Of a stretch of DNA of 64,000 bases, positions 26,318-35,417 are shown one piece after another; position 1 is the first letter of the stretch; each line of letters begins with the position of its first letter. The stretch is from Vibrio breoganii (GTDB lineage Bacteria > Pseudomonadota > Gammaproteobacteria > Enterobacterales > Vibrionaceae). The position numbers and the translations under genes are program-made. The notes under the pieces were generated by a model. It was given only the letters and a program-made list of their open reading frames with translations. It ran no database searches and was not told where the DNA came from. The stretch is from the NCBI RefSeq assembly GCF_001677275.1, contig NZ_CP016177.1:1426001-1490000 (forward strand). Direction: 5' to 3'.

Positions 26318-27363
26318 AACAATCGACCTTGTTTTTGCACTCTAACCACTAGCCATAGGAAATAAAGGCCACCGAGCACTGCGGTGATGATGCCAGCCTT
26401 TATTTCATAAGGGGCAATCAAGTAGCGCCCTAGCAAGTCACACACGAGTAATAGAATTGCCCCAAATAGCGCTGACAATGGCAACAAACTGATGTGATTA
26501 GCCCCCGTCAACATACGAACGAGATGAGGCACCATCAGACCAATAAATCCAATGGGACCGGCAATGGCGATGGACATCGCGGTGAGTAAAGAGGCGCACA
26601 ACAATAAGGCAAAGCGACTTCTTTGTACGTTCATCCCTAGCCCGTGAGCCGCTTCGTCGCCAATAGACAGGGTGTTGAGCCAACTCGCACGTTTCAAGAG
26701 CCATACAGACGCTAATATGATGGCCGGCAATGGCCAAGCAATATGTTGCCATAAGCGCCCTTCCAAGCCACCCATGGTCCAAAAAACAAATTGATTCACC
26801 TCATACTGCCTAGCAAATAGAAGCACGCCAAGGGTTGCTCCGCCCAACAGGGATGAAAGCGCTAGCCCAGCCAAAATAAGATAGAGGGTTTGACCATTAC
26901 CTGAGTTTTTCGCCAGTACATACACAAACATGGCGCAAGCCAACGCTCCTACACTCGCTATCACAGGTGTCCACAATGGATTGGATAAAGAAAGTCCAGT
27001 CGCAATGGCAATCACCGCACCAAAACTGCTACCTGCACTGACGCCAAGAACATCTGGACTCGCCAAAGGATTTCGAAATAAGCCTTGCGTGCACGCACCT
27101 GCAAGGGCTAACGCACTGCCTGCGGTAATTGCAGCGACAACACGGGGTAAGCGAATATGAACGACGATGGCTGACAAAGTTGGATATTGTGAGCTCGCAA
27201 CCTCTTGCCCTTCAACAAGCCACAGCTTTAAAAATGCAACTAAGTCCGCCAAAGCGATATCAACAGCGCCTAAAGTCAGTGCAAACCAAATAGAAAGCAA
27301 AAGCACTAACAAAGAGCCATAAAAGTAGAGTCGTATTTTTGGCAGGCTCGAATCTGCAATCAT
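26314..27363 (-). CDS. ABC transporter permease, FecCD/BtuC family
   Basis: A 349-residue inner-membrane permease with about ten hydrophobic segments. The family signatures RLPRVVAAITAGSALALAGACTQGLFRNPLASPDVLGVS and GPIGFIGLMVPHLVRMLTGANH are read in pieces and intact. E. coli BtuC has 326 residues. It overlaps both neighbours by 4 bp, so the three are one translational unit. Confidence 0.88.
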   Translation of the reverse strand: MIADSSLPKIRLYFYGSLLVLLLSIWFALTLGAVDIALADLVAFLKLWLVEGQEVASSQYPTLSAIVVHIRLPRVVAAITAGSALALAGACTQGLFRNPLASPDVLGVSAGSSFGAVIAIATGLSLSNPLWTPVIASVGALACAMFVYVLAKNSGNGQTLYLILAGLALSSLLGGATLGVLLFARQYEVNQFVFWTMGGLEGRLWQHIAWPLPAIILASVWLLKRASWLNTLSIGDEAAHGLGMNVQRSRFALLLCASLLTAMSIAIAGPIGFIGLMVPHLVRMLTGANHISLLPLSALFGAILLLVCDLLGRYLIAPYEIKAGIITAVLGGLYFLWLVVRVQKQGRLL

Positions 27364-28259
27364 GGAGCTGGCGCTCCTAGTACCGCTTTGTTGACGAACA
27401 AAATGGTCTCAACAATATGTTGGCTGTAAGTGCCACGTAGATTTTCAGGTATTGGATAAACGTCCCCATGCTTAATCGCGTCGATGCTTCTGAGGGCGGG
27501 ATCTGTCATTACCTGATTCATGAAGTTTTCTGCGCCCTGTTCGTCACCATAAATCCAGCCTGGGACAAAGAGTACTTCGGGATTTAACGCCACCAGCAAC
27601 TCTTTAGACATAGGGGTCTGTCCAAACTTGTCCGCCTGTAAATCAGAGACCAAATTTTGAAAACCGGCTTTATCGACAATGAGCTGCCACGTCGATTGGC
27701 GAGTGCTCGATGTTCCCCAGCTGTTGTAATCGAGTACCTTATATTGATGACTGGTAAATATGAGCTCTTCTTCTAGTCTGCGATCCATTTCCGTCACCAT
27801 GGCTTCCGCCTTGTTTTGCTCATCGACCATCTTACCCACCAGCTTGATCAGCTGTTTTATCTCTTCATAGGTGGATGGTGTGGGTAGTAAAAAGACCTTA
27901 ATTCCAGCGGCGCGAAGCTGCTCAACGCGACCTGCATCGCTCCAATTTGCGGCAAACACAAGATCAGGTTGATTGACTAAGATTTGTTCAACATTGAGAT
28001 CGATACGAGGAATTGTTGTTGGCATCTTTCCTGCTACTGCAGAGAAGTGTTTATCGTCCACTAGATTGGTGACGGAACTGAACTGCTGAGGATCGATTAA
28101 ATCCAGCAACACTTCATCACTGAATAAGGATTTCGATGAGATTTTTTGCGGTGCTGAAGGTAGATGAACTGCAGTGCCACTTGCATCCGTAACCGTCATT
28201 GGGAAACTCGCCCATGCCGTTGACGCACAAAAACAAGCAAGTAACAAAAAGACGCGCAT
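27360..28259 (-). CDS. Periplasmic binding protein, BtuF/FepB family
   Basis: A 299-residue periplasmic binding protein from the ATG at 28259, which follows GGAAAG; an in-frame ATG 12 bp upstream lacks a binding site. The signal peptide is MRVFLLLACFCASTAWA. The fold is that of cluster A-II binding proteins: VEQILVNQPDLVFAANW and a C-terminal domain separated by a long helix (about 145-170). It is the first gene of the operon. No cobalamin riboswitch fits in the upstream gap of about 190 bp, and I see no convincing Fur box. B12 specificity is therefore inferred from the divergent neighbour only. Confidence 0.82.
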   Translation of the reverse strand: MRVFLLLACFCASTAWASFPMTVTDASGTAVHLPSAPQKISSKSLFSDEVLLDLIDPQQFSSVTNLVDDKHFSAVAGKMPTTIPRIDLNVEQILVNQPDLVFAANWSDAGRVEQLRAAGIKVFLLPTPSTYEEIKQLIKLVGKMVDEQNKAEAMVTEMDRRLEEELIFTSHQYKVLDYNSWGTSSTRQSTWQLIVDKAGFQNLVSDLQADKFGQTPMSKELLVALNPEVLFVPGWIYGDEQGAENFMNQVMTDPALRSIDAIKHGDVYPIPENLRGTYSQHIVETILFVNKAVLGAPAP

Positions 28260-28451
28260 AATACTTTCCATAGTCTGTTTTATTCAGAAATTAACCACTT
28301 GATGTTGTCTACTCCACGTGAAGAAAATTGAAGTAATCCGTGATTTTATCGAATAACAGTGATTAGATATCAGATTGGGACATAGAGTAACAATGTTTCT
28401 CTACTAACGCATTGAAACATAGTCTAATTGTAAGCCGAAAAGGACGAATAA

Positions 28452-28985
28452 ATGAAATTCAGTGGCAATATCGATGAATTAGCTTATCCATTCATCTTTG
28501 AAGAAAGCCCACTTTGTGATTTTGAGATTCTCACAGATGAACTATGCACTGTCGTCGGGTTAGCGCTCACCGCTATAGAAAACCCTCAGATACGCGACTC
28601 TCTAGACCAACTGCAGCCAAAGATATTTCATCTCAATGGGTCTATACGTGGAAAAAATGGCATATTCGAGAGCGATGTAGAACAGCTCACAAAGGAGTAC
28701 CATTTCTTTAGAAATAGCGTCGCCGATGATCAAAAGCGTTTCGTTTTACCAAGAGGAACGGGCCCTGTTGTGCAACTGCACTACTGCAGAAGTCTGTCAA
28801 AAAAGGTAGTTAGACAATTGGTATTGGTAGAAAAATCTGGGAAGAATGTCCCAGAAACTCTACCTAGGTTTGCGAACCTGCTAGTGAATTACTTTTTTGC
28901 CTTAACCCGAGTACTAAACCAAGAGATGGGTATTGATGAGCCAGAATACGTCAGTATCAATTATCCTGCGAAACCTAGAACTTAA
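28452..28985 (+). CDS. Degenerate PduO-type cobalamin adenosyltransferase-like protein
   Basis: 177 residues. The segment RFVLPRGTGPVVQLHYCRSL and the later LPRFANLLVNYFFALTRVLNQ parallel the C-terminal half of PduO-type ATP:cob(I)alamin adenosyltransferases (FILPGGT..A..LH.AR, then the LNRLSDYLFVLAR helix). The segment TDELCTVVGLAL matches the VDELNSxIGLA helix. The N-terminal ATP-binding TGDxGxT motif is missing and the CRRAERR arginine/glutamate motif reads CRSLSKKVV. It may therefore bind corrinoid without transferring adenosyl. It is divergent from the BtuFCD-like operon. Confidence 0.7.
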   Translation: MKFSGNIDELAYPFIFEESPLCDFEILTDELCTVVGLALTAIENPQIRDSLDQLQPKIFHLNGSIRGKNGIFESDVEQLTKEYHFFRNSVADDQKRFVLPRGTGPVVQLHYCRSLSKKVVRQLVLVEKSGKNVPETLPRFANLLVNYFFALTRVLNQEMGIDEPEYVSINYPAKPRT

Positions 28986-29048
28986 TGGTACCAGTTACCA
29001 GCTTCAAGCTGACAGCTAGAGACTAGATACTAGAAGTTAGAAACTACT
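28986..29048. repeat. Heptamer array between convergent stop codons
   Basis: Nine 7-bp units in register: TGGTACC, AGTTACC, AGCTTCA, AGCTGAC, AGCTAGA, GACTAGA, TACTAGA, AGTTAGA, AACTACT. The array begins on the base after the stop of the upstream gene and overlaps the last codons and the TAA stop of the LysE-type gene (29037-29039). Confidence 0.8.
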
Positions 29049-29666
29049 CACCATCAGCTGCGCTCCTAGCGCAACCAACACCACACAGGTACACATCTGC
29101 AGGCGGTAATTAGTTTTGCCGTTTGCTAGCAAGGCTTTGGCCTTATCGAGCATGCTTGCAAGCCCACACTGCCACAACATAGCTATTACAAAGTGTATTG
29201 AAGCAAGAAACATAGATTGCAGCCAAAGGTTGCCATTTTGGTCGATAAACTGTGGCAGAAATGCGAGATAGAACACCGCTGTTTTTGGGTTTAACACATT
29301 CGACAGAAATCCTTCCCTAAGAGAAATATAACGCGATACTCCCTTTTCACTGCTGTCGATGTGCAATGCGCCTACACCTCGACGCAAGGAGCGAGCCCCT
29401 GACACGCCAAGATAGATCAAGTACGCCGCACCAACAATCTTGATACCATTAAACAAATCGGGACTTTGGCTAATAATGGCGGCAACGCCGATCGCGGACC
29501 AAGTTGCATGAAGGTATAACCCTAAGCAAATCCCTAGACTCGTAGCATAGCCATCCCACTTACCGCCTCGACTGGTATTTCTTATCACCAATACGGTGTC
29601 TAACCCCGGAGTAATGGTCAACAAGGTCATTGCGGCAATAAAGGTATATAAGTCGTTAATCTGCAT
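29037..29666 (-). CDS. LysE/RhtB-family amino acid exporter
   Basis: A 209-residue inner-membrane exporter with six hydrophobic segments and the N-terminal motif LTITPGLDTVLVIRNTSRGG. It is a second, distant paralogue of the exporter at 21.8-22.4 kb. Substrate unknown. The 3' end is set by a heptamer repeat array that provides the stop. It is divergent from the carboxypeptidase gene across about 78 bp. Confidence 0.9.
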   Translation of the reverse strand: MQINDLYTFIAAMTLLTITPGLDTVLVIRNTSRGGKWDGYATSLGICLGLYLHATWSAIGVAAIISQSPDLFNGIKIVGAAYLIYLGVSGARSLRRGVGALHIDSSEKGVSRYISLREGFLSNVLNPKTAVFYLAFLPQFIDQNGNLWLQSMFLASIHFVIAMLWQCGLASMLDKAKALLANGKTNYRLQMCTCVVLVALGAQLMVSSF

Positions 29667-29744
29667 TGGATTTTCTATTGCTGACTAGGTTGGAAGCAGG
29701 AAGTTTGCTAGTCTAAACCAATTCAACACCCTTAAGGAAGAGAT

Positions 29745-31226
29745 ATGTCTGCATTTCAATCACTCAAAGACCATTTCCAAAAGATTGATAATTTTAACCA
29801 CCTATCGGCAATCTGCGGATGGGATGCTGCAGCGATGATGCCAAGTGGAGGCAACGAAGCCCGTTCACGTGCCATGGCAGAGCTATCCGTGCATGTACAC
29901 AGCTTAAAAACGGAGCCACAGCTAGAAGAGTGGTTTGGCAAAGCCTCAGAGCAATCGCTATCAGTTCAAGATAGCGCCGTACTACGAGAGATGAAGCGAA
30001 GCTGGCTTATGTCCAACGTACTGCCAGCCAATCTGGTAGAAGCAAAGTCCTTAGCAGGCTCTAAGTGCGAGCATGCGTGGCGTACTCAAAGAGGTAACGA
30101 CGATTGGCAGGGGTTTTCGAAAAACTGGCAACCTGTGGTTGAACTGTCTCAAGAAGAAGCACAAATACGCGCCGAAGCGACTGGCCTACCTCCTTACGAT
30201 GCCATGCTCGATATCTTTGAGCCAGGGACAAACAGCGAGTCACTTAGCCAAATCTTCGATGATGTAAAATCTTGGCTTCCAAGCCTCATAGATACGGTCA
30301 TTACTAAACAAAGTACTGAAGCAATTATTGAATCGACGGGCACCTTTGACACCTCTAAACAAAAAGCGCTGGGCCTTGAGGTCATGAAGCTACTTCAGTT
30401 TAATTTTAAACACGGTCGCCTCGATGAAAGCGTACATCCGTTTTGTGGTGGTGTGCCGGAGGATGTAAGAATAACCACCCGCTACGATGAAAAAGAATTC
30501 ATGCAGTCGCTGATGGGCATTGTTCATGAAACGGGTCATGCGCGCTATGAGCAGGGCTTACCGTCCTCTCTTTTGGGAAATCCAGCGAGTGAGGCTCGTT
30601 CAATGGGGATCCATGAATCACAGTCCCTATTCTTTGAGATGCAGCTTGGGCGTAGCACTCCTTTTATTGGTCATCTAAGCCAGATGGCCACTAAGCAGTT
30701 TACCTCTCATGATCCGGCACTATTTGCGCCTAGCAATCTGAACAAGCTTTACACACGGGTCAAAAAAGACTTTATCCGCGTTGACGCCGATGAACTCACC
30801 TACCCAGCCCACGTTATTCTTCGCTTTGAGATAGAGCGCGACCTCATCAATGGCAAGATCAGCTACAAAGATGTTCCTGAATTATGGGATGCGAAGATGC
30901 AGTCTTATCTCGGCCTGTCTACTGCTGGAAACTATAAGAATGGTTGTATGCAGGATATTCACTGGACCGATGGTGCCTTTGGGTATTTCCCAAGTTATAC
31001 GCTTGGTGCTATGTACGCGGCGCAGTATATGGCGGCTATGAGAAAAACCGTAGATGTCGATGGCGCACTTCATGCTGGAGACCTAAGCCCTATCTTCACT
31101 TGGTTGTCAGATAACATTTGGTCAAAGGGGAGCTTATTAACCACCGATGAACTGGTTAAAGCCGCGACAGGTGAGACACTGAACCCTATTCATTTCAAAC
31201 AGCATCTGCAAAATCGTTATTTGTAA
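29745..31226 (+). CDS. M32 family metallocarboxypeptidase (Taq type)
   Basis: A 493-residue cytoplasmic zinc carboxypeptidase; family members are about 490-510 long. The zinc motif HETGH lies at about residue 262 in GIVHETGHARYEQGLP, with the third ligand glutamate expected in the following HESQSLFFEMQLGRS helix. Other family segments are DIHWTDGAFGYFPSYTLGAMYAAQ and the N-terminal GWDAAAMMP. It removes C-terminal residues from peptides with broad specificity. Binding site TAAGGAAGAG. Monocistronic. Confidence 0.94.
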   Translation: MSAFQSLKDHFQKIDNFNHLSAICGWDAAAMMPSGGNEARSRAMAELSVHVHSLKTEPQLEEWFGKASEQSLSVQDSAVLREMKRSWLMSNVLPANLVEAKSLAGSKCEHAWRTQRGNDDWQGFSKNWQPVVELSQEEAQIRAEATGLPPYDAMLDIFEPGTNSESLSQIFDDVKSWLPSLIDTVITKQSTEAIIESTGTFDTSKQKALGLEVMKLLQFNFKHGRLDESVHPFCGGVPEDVRITTRYDEKEFMQSLMGIVHETGHARYEQGLPSSLLGNPASEARSMGIHESQSLFFEMQLGRSTPFIGHLSQMATKQFTSHDPALFAPSNLNKLYTRVKKDFIRVDADELTYPAHVILRFEIERDLINGKISYKDVPELWDAKMQSYLGLSTAGNYKNGCMQDIHWTDGAFGYFPSYTLGAMYAAQYMAAMRKTVDVDGALHAGDLSPIFTWLSDNIWSKGSLLTTDELVKAATGETLNPIHFKQHLQNRYL

Positions 31227-31231
31227 TTCAT

Positions 31232-31258
31232 TCAGAGCACCTAATTTAGGTGCTCTGA
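31232..31258. terminator. Terminator-like hairpin between carboxypeptidase and malic enzyme genes
   Basis: The perfect 13-bp arms TCAGAGCACCTAA / TTAGGTGCTCTGA share a central base. It lies between convergent genes; the T-run is weak on both strands. Confidence 0.65.
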
Positions 31259-31319
31259 CACTCTTTCTTGTAGGTGACACTTTGTCTTCACCTAAACGAG
31301 CATGTACGAACCACATTAC

Positions 31320-32633
31320 CTACAGATATTCGTTTCTCTGTTTTATTGCTTCGCGGTATACCGCATCTGCCACCTTCGCATGCATCTCCTTATCCAGAGC
31401 CTCAGGGACAAGATCACCATTAGATGCTAATGCAGATAAGGTTTCTGATACTGCGATTTTCATTTGATGAGTGATTGTTGGAACGTCCGCGGCCAAGGTA
31501 CCTTTAAATAAACCAGGGAACGCCAGCATATTGTTCACGACCTTGCCACATGTTGCAAAGCTAGCACCATGCTCTATCGCTAGACTTGGTTCTATTTCTG
31601 GGTCGGGGTTACTCAACGCCATAATTATTTGCCCTTTTCTGACCATCTCTGGCTTAATAAGGCCTTTTACTCCAGTTGTGGCTACTACCACATCCGCAGT
31701 CATCATCACCTCTTCCAAACTCATAGGCTGGCCCCCCATACCGCGAAGCTTTTTCTGAGCATCTTGGTCTAAATCACAACCTACCACTTTTTTAACACCA
31801 TACTCTAGTAACAAACTGCAGATTCCCATCCCAGCAGCCCCTAGTCCAATCTGACCAAATACTCTCCCTTTAAGATCAATATTGGCTTGTTTAGTCGCCG
31901 AAAGAAGCGCTGCTAATACAACCATAGCGGTACCATGCTGGTCATCATGAAAGACTGGTTTGTTGACCCGCTCGATTAGCTCATCTTCAATTGTAAAGCA
32001 CTCTGGTGCTTTAATATCCTCTAGTAAAACAGCACCAAAAGATGAAGAAATCGCTTCCACTACTTCGATAATTTTCAACGGGTCTTTCTCTTTTAGCAAA
32101 ATAGGCACTCCAGAAAGTTCAACCATTTCAGCTAGAATCGCAGCCTTACCCTCCATCACTGGAAGCCCTGCTTCTGGCCCTATGTCACCAAGCCCAAGGA
32201 TAGCGGTACCGTTAGTCACAATTGCGACGGTATTTTGGATATTGGTGTACTCCTTAATCTTATTCGGAGACAGCTGAATTGCCTCACAGACGCGGGCTAC
32301 ACCGGGTGTATATAAGTCACGAAGAATTTCCAACGAATCGATGCTAATCGCAGAGACGGTTTTAATCTTACCTTGCTTATGACGATTGAAAACACGGTCG
32401 GATTTACCTGTAATTGAGGTATCTGGCAACTGATTTATCTCGTCGAACAGTTGCTGAATATTCAATGAATCATCATATTCAAGAGTCACTTCCCACACCG
32501 TCTCCTTATCGAGACGCGAAACGGCATTCAACCCTTCGACCGTTGCACCAAAGGCACCAATCACGCCCAGAACTTTTGCCATATAACCGGGTTTGTGGGG
32601 AGCTTCAACCAATAAAATCTCTACAATATGCAT
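31320..32633 (-). CDS. NAD(P)-dependent malic enzyme with N-terminal ACT domain
   Basis: 437 residues. An ACT domain (about 1-75; VEAPHKPGYMAKVLGVIGAFG) precedes a short-form malic enzyme. Catalytic features are LYTPGVARVCEAI, the NAD loop and acidic metal site in VTNGTAILGLGDIGPEAGLP and VMEGKAAIL, and VFHDDQHGTAMV. A second Rossmann loop, GQIGLGAAGMGI, binds the nucleotide. It oxidatively decarboxylates malate to pyruvate. The ACT domain suggests allosteric control by a small molecule. Cofactor preference cannot be read with certainty. Confidence 0.92.
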   Translation of the reverse strand: MHIVEILLVEAPHKPGYMAKVLGVIGAFGATVEGLNAVSRLDKETVWEVTLEYDDSLNIQQLFDEINQLPDTSITGKSDRVFNRHKQGKIKTVSAISIDSLEILRDLYTPGVARVCEAIQLSPNKIKEYTNIQNTVAIVTNGTAILGLGDIGPEAGLPVMEGKAAILAEMVELSGVPILLKEKDPLKIIEVVEAISSSFGAVLLEDIKAPECFTIEDELIERVNKPVFHDDQHGTAMVVLAALLSATKQANIDLKGRVFGQIGLGAAGMGICSLLLEYGVKKVVGCDLDQDAQKKLRGMGGQPMSLEEVMMTADVVVATTGVKGLIKPEMVRKGQIIMALSNPDPEIEPSLAIEHGASFATCGKVVNNMLAFPGLFKGTLAADVPTITHQMKIAVSETLSALASNGDLVPEALDKEMHAKVADAVYREAIKQRNEYL

Positions 32634-32971
32634 ACAAATCTCTTATTATGACTTAGGTAAAACAAGGTCTTACAAAGTCTACAGACTAAGATATGAATCA
32701 GTTAGAATTGTTACATAATTGTGATCAAGCAAACAAAATAGAGTGTTTATTCTAAAGAATGAGATTTATACAAAAGAACAGGATAACTAAACCCATTAGG
32801 CTAGATTGCTAATGTCCAGCAACATAGGAACTCTGGTCATTATGAGTTAATTCGCACGACAAGGTCTCAGAGAGCATGTTCAGACTTGCTGTTTTCAGCT
32901 CAGTTCTTGCTTTATATTGGTAATAATCGATTTGAATAGAGGGTCATTTGATATCTCTTATGGTAGGTGAG
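32634..32971. other. 338-bp gap upstream of malic enzyme gene
   Basis: Contains the promoter region of the malic enzyme gene (TGTGATC near 32719 is at best a half CRP site). I see no RNA gene, credible ORF or repeat in the rest. Confidence 0.5.
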
Positions 32972-33187
32972 TTACTCATGATAAGTAAACGATGACTTAG
33001 AGTTATGGACACCAACTAGGTACTCTTCCAACACCTCTTCATAAACAAAAGCGCTTTCTTTAAGTGAGAAGTAATCAATTGCAATATCTATAATTCCTGC
33101 TCGTAGATCCGCATAAATTTGCTCTTCGTAGGCAGGTGACTCCCTAAGGTTTATAGGAATGTGGATAAAAGGCGGAGCAGGTTGCAA
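32972..33187 (-). CDS. Doubtful 71-aa ORF, possible gene remnant
   Basis: A frame starting at TTG, without a binding site, encodes 71 residues. The composition looks protein-like (PPFIHIPINLRESPAYEEQ, then EEVLEEYLVGV), but no ATG lies in frame before the upstream stop. It could be the 3' remnant of a lost gene or a chance ORF. I do not recognise it. Confidence 0.3.
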   Translation of the reverse strand: MQPAPPFIHIPINLRESPAYEEQIYADLRAGIIDIAIDYFSLKESAFVYEEVLEEYLVGVHNSKSSFTYHE

Positions 33188-33248
33188 ATGTATACGTTCA
33201 TTATTGAGGGAGAGAGCGTGGTCAGTTCAGAAATTCATTCAGCTTAAC

Positions 33249-34097
33249 CTAGATATCATACGAAAGATCATGAAAATGGCATCGATTATTACGGCCATTT
33301 TTCTTCACCTTGTATAACGCCTTATCGGCTTGAGAGAATAAACGCTCAAATTGATTTTCTGCCAACGGTGGAACGGTAGTACCTCCAATACTTAAAGTGA
33401 CGTCAAAGGGTGCACCTTCAACCGGCATTGGTATTGATTTTTGTAGCCTAGTCATGACCTCTTCAACCTCAGTTGGTGACGTATTTGGGCACAGAATAAT
33501 AAATTCATCCCCGCCCCAGCGAGCCAGTAAGTCATAGCCTCGAGTTTCCTTACGCAAATGCTCTGCAACCAAGACTAAAACCCTATCACCCACTTGATGC
33601 CCATATTCATCATTTACTTTTTTAAAGTGATCGATATCGACAAGGATCATTGAGGTGTCCGTCAAGTAGCGCAATGAGCGCTCTAGTTCCTTTTTGGACA
33701 ATTGTTCGATTGCTCGCTTATTGAAGGTATTCGTTAACGGTTCTATCTCAGCCATGCGCCTTTGCCTGCGGAACATATTGTGAATACCATACGCAATGAG
33801 CGCAAGGCCAAGCAAGGCCAATACATCACCTACAAACACATCTACAAATACATTGCCATGGGTGACCGACTGAAATTGATATACCTCTTCTAAGAACTCA
33901 TAAGACTTGCAAACCATTAATGACAGCAGACCCAGCTTTACAGTGTATTCAAGTGTGATACGACCGAACACATAGATCGTTGTCAGCAAAATTAAAGAAG
34001 CGGACTCCAACAGAAAGTTCGTTTTATCAAGAATTTGAAAATTAAGGAATAAATAGGCAGGAAACAGTGCACTAATGGCTATCAATAGATAGTTCAT
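33249..34097 (-). CDS. Membrane-bound diguanylate cyclase (GGDEF)
   Basis: 282 residues from the ATG at 34097; a TTG eight codons upstream is in frame but less likely. The N-terminal ~110 residues hold about four hydrophobic segments. The C-terminal GGDEF domain (about 120-275) has the active site RWGGDEF, the metal and substrate segment DIDHFKKVNDEYGHQVGD, and an intact inhibitory I-site RGYD five residues before GGDEF. It should make cyclic di-GMP and be subject to product inhibition. There is no EAL domain. The gene stands alone. Confidence 0.9.
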   Translation of the reverse strand: MNYLLIAISALFPAYLFLNFQILDKTNFLLESASLILLTTIYVFGRITLEYTVKLGLLSLMVCKSYEFLEEVYQFQSVTHGNVFVDVFVGDVLALLGLALIAYGIHNMFRRQRRMAEIEPLTNTFNKRAIEQLSKKELERSLRYLTDTSMILVDIDHFKKVNDEYGHQVGDRVLVLVAEHLRKETRGYDLLARWGGDEFIILCPNTSPTEVEEVMTRLQKSIPMPVEGAPFDVTLSIGGTTVPPLAENQFERLFSQADKALYKVKKNGRNNRCHFHDLSYDI

Positions 34098-34661
34098 AAA
34101 AGATCGCTCTAACCAATACAAAGTGAAAGTATTGGTTTGTAGAGCCTATTTTTAAGAAATGGGAAAACACTGAATTCGGTCATTTTAAACACTGAGGTCT
34201 CGACTGGATAAGAAATTAATCTTAATACCTTGTTACAAATGTAGCAAATTGACCTTCACACTTCTGGAAGGAAATGATTGTTTTAAAGTTTATCTTATAG
34301 CTCGCAGCGTGTTACTAGTAGATGCCCCTGTATCTATTTGTTGGCTGATCTACTTAAACAGAGAATGAATTTAGGCAGTTTGCCATGCAGTCACTCTTTA
34401 GGAGAGCACATGAAACATCATCATATTGTTACCGTAATTGCATTATCAGCAAGTCTATTAACCGCTATATCACAGTTTTTAAACCCGGTGAAACAGTCAT
34501 AGAGCAGTAAGTCATCAAATCGAAGAGTAAACACGGTAAGCCGTACACTCTAAGGTCAAGTGCCCTGACCTACTCTCACTTTTAAAAACCGTCCTCTCAA
34601 TAACACCACATTCAGACAACGTTTTATCCTTCATTGAACAAAACTTGTTATTCAGTCCGCT
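34098..34661. other. 564-bp gap around a tiny gene
   Basis: Carries the promoter of the diguanylate cyclase gene, the 30-codon gene at 34410-34502, and a weak hairpin (AGGTCA / TGACCT near 34552-34570) downstream of it. Nothing else is recognisable. Confidence 0.5.
34410..34502 (+). CDS. Possible 30-aa hydrophobic peptide
   Basis: An ATG follows TTTAGGAGAGCAC, a strong binding site at good spacing. The product starts MKHHHIVTVIALSASLLTAI and ends NPVKQS: one hydrophobic helix with a basic/His N-terminus, the form of a small membrane peptide or bare signal sequence. There is no similarity I can name. Support rests on the binding site and composition. Confidence 0.5.
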   Translation: MKHHHIVTVIALSASLLTAISQFLNPVKQS

Positions 34662-35129
34662 CTACTTATGATGGGCAAGCAAGGCTTTAGTACACAAACG
34701 TGTCAGTTCTTTGTTTTCGTCTTCAGTCAAACAGTCCATGAACTCGATACGGGTTTCGATAACCACTTCACTGCACACCTTTTTGATCTCTTCGCCACTT
34801 TCAGTCAAAGCAAGCAACTTAGTTTTCTGATTATTATCGTCTTTCATTGTCTTTACCCAGCCACGCTTTACCATGTTATCCACAGTGCGTTTTGCCGTAC
34901 TTCTATCGTACATGAGGTAATCCGCTAGGCTTTGCTGCTTGATGGGCTGATTCTCAAAAATAATATGCATCCCTAGCAACATTTCAAGAGTAACATCAGC
35001 GTGCTCGCGTAACTTCCCATGAACTAGGTTTCGATGAAGCCGGGTTAACACCGTCATCAAGAATAATGGGCTGTTCTCTAGAACCGGCAATCGGCGTAGA
35101 TCTTTTGCAAAAATAGAGTCAGTAGACAT
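34662..35129 (-). CDS. MarR family transcriptional regulator
   Basis: 155 residues with a winged helix-turn-helix: QQSLADYLMYDRSTAKRTVDNMVKRGWV as recognition region, then the wing MKDDNNQKTKLLALTESG. MarR dimers bind inverted repeats and respond to small ligands. It is divergent from a DUF3179 gene, and the spacer has three TGTTG-N6-CAACA repeats, one of them within about 45-56 bp of its own start. Autorepression and control of the neighbour are therefore likely (inference). Confidence 0.9.
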   Translation of the reverse strand: MSTDSIFAKDLRRLPVLENSPLFLMTVLTRLHRNLVHGKLREHADVTLEMLLGMHIIFENQPIKQQSLADYLMYDRSTAKRTVDNMVKRGWVKTMKDDNNQKTKLLALTESGEEIKKVCSEVVIETRIEFMDCLTEDENKELTRLCTKALLAHHK

Positions 35130-35173
35130 AGTGAGTTCTCATTCCAAAAAGAAAGTCTTACCCTTCTTTTTAT

Positions 35174-35375
35174 TGTTGTTTATACAACAATAGCAAAGAT
35201 CATAGAAAATGTCTTGTTTTCAGGCCACCGAACAATTGCCGTACTTCCCTTACCCACATCCTACTTAAGTTATTGATAATATGTACAAATTAAATTTTGA
35301 TCATAAATTGCTCATTTTATTGTTGCATAAGCAACATGATTTATTTATAGTGAGCACATTGTTGAGGATGCAACA
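35174..35375. promoter_or_regulatory. Three probable operators for the MarR regulator
   Basis: Exact inverted repeats TGTTG-N6-CAACA occur at 35174-35189, 35321-35336 and 35360-35375. The first is extended to ATTGTTG / CAACAAT. They flank the divergent promoters of marR and the DUF3179 gene. The third starts 58 bp before the DUF3179 start codon. Confidence 0.75.
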
Positions 35376-35417
35376 TAAAGTGCAGGACGCAAAAACGATT
35401 AACTAAAAGAGACTTAC

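Noticed and set aside
28260..28451. Possible cobalamin riboswitch upstream of the BtuF-like gene
   Set aside because: The gap is about 190 bp, is shared by divergent genes, and lacks the B12-box-like sequence.
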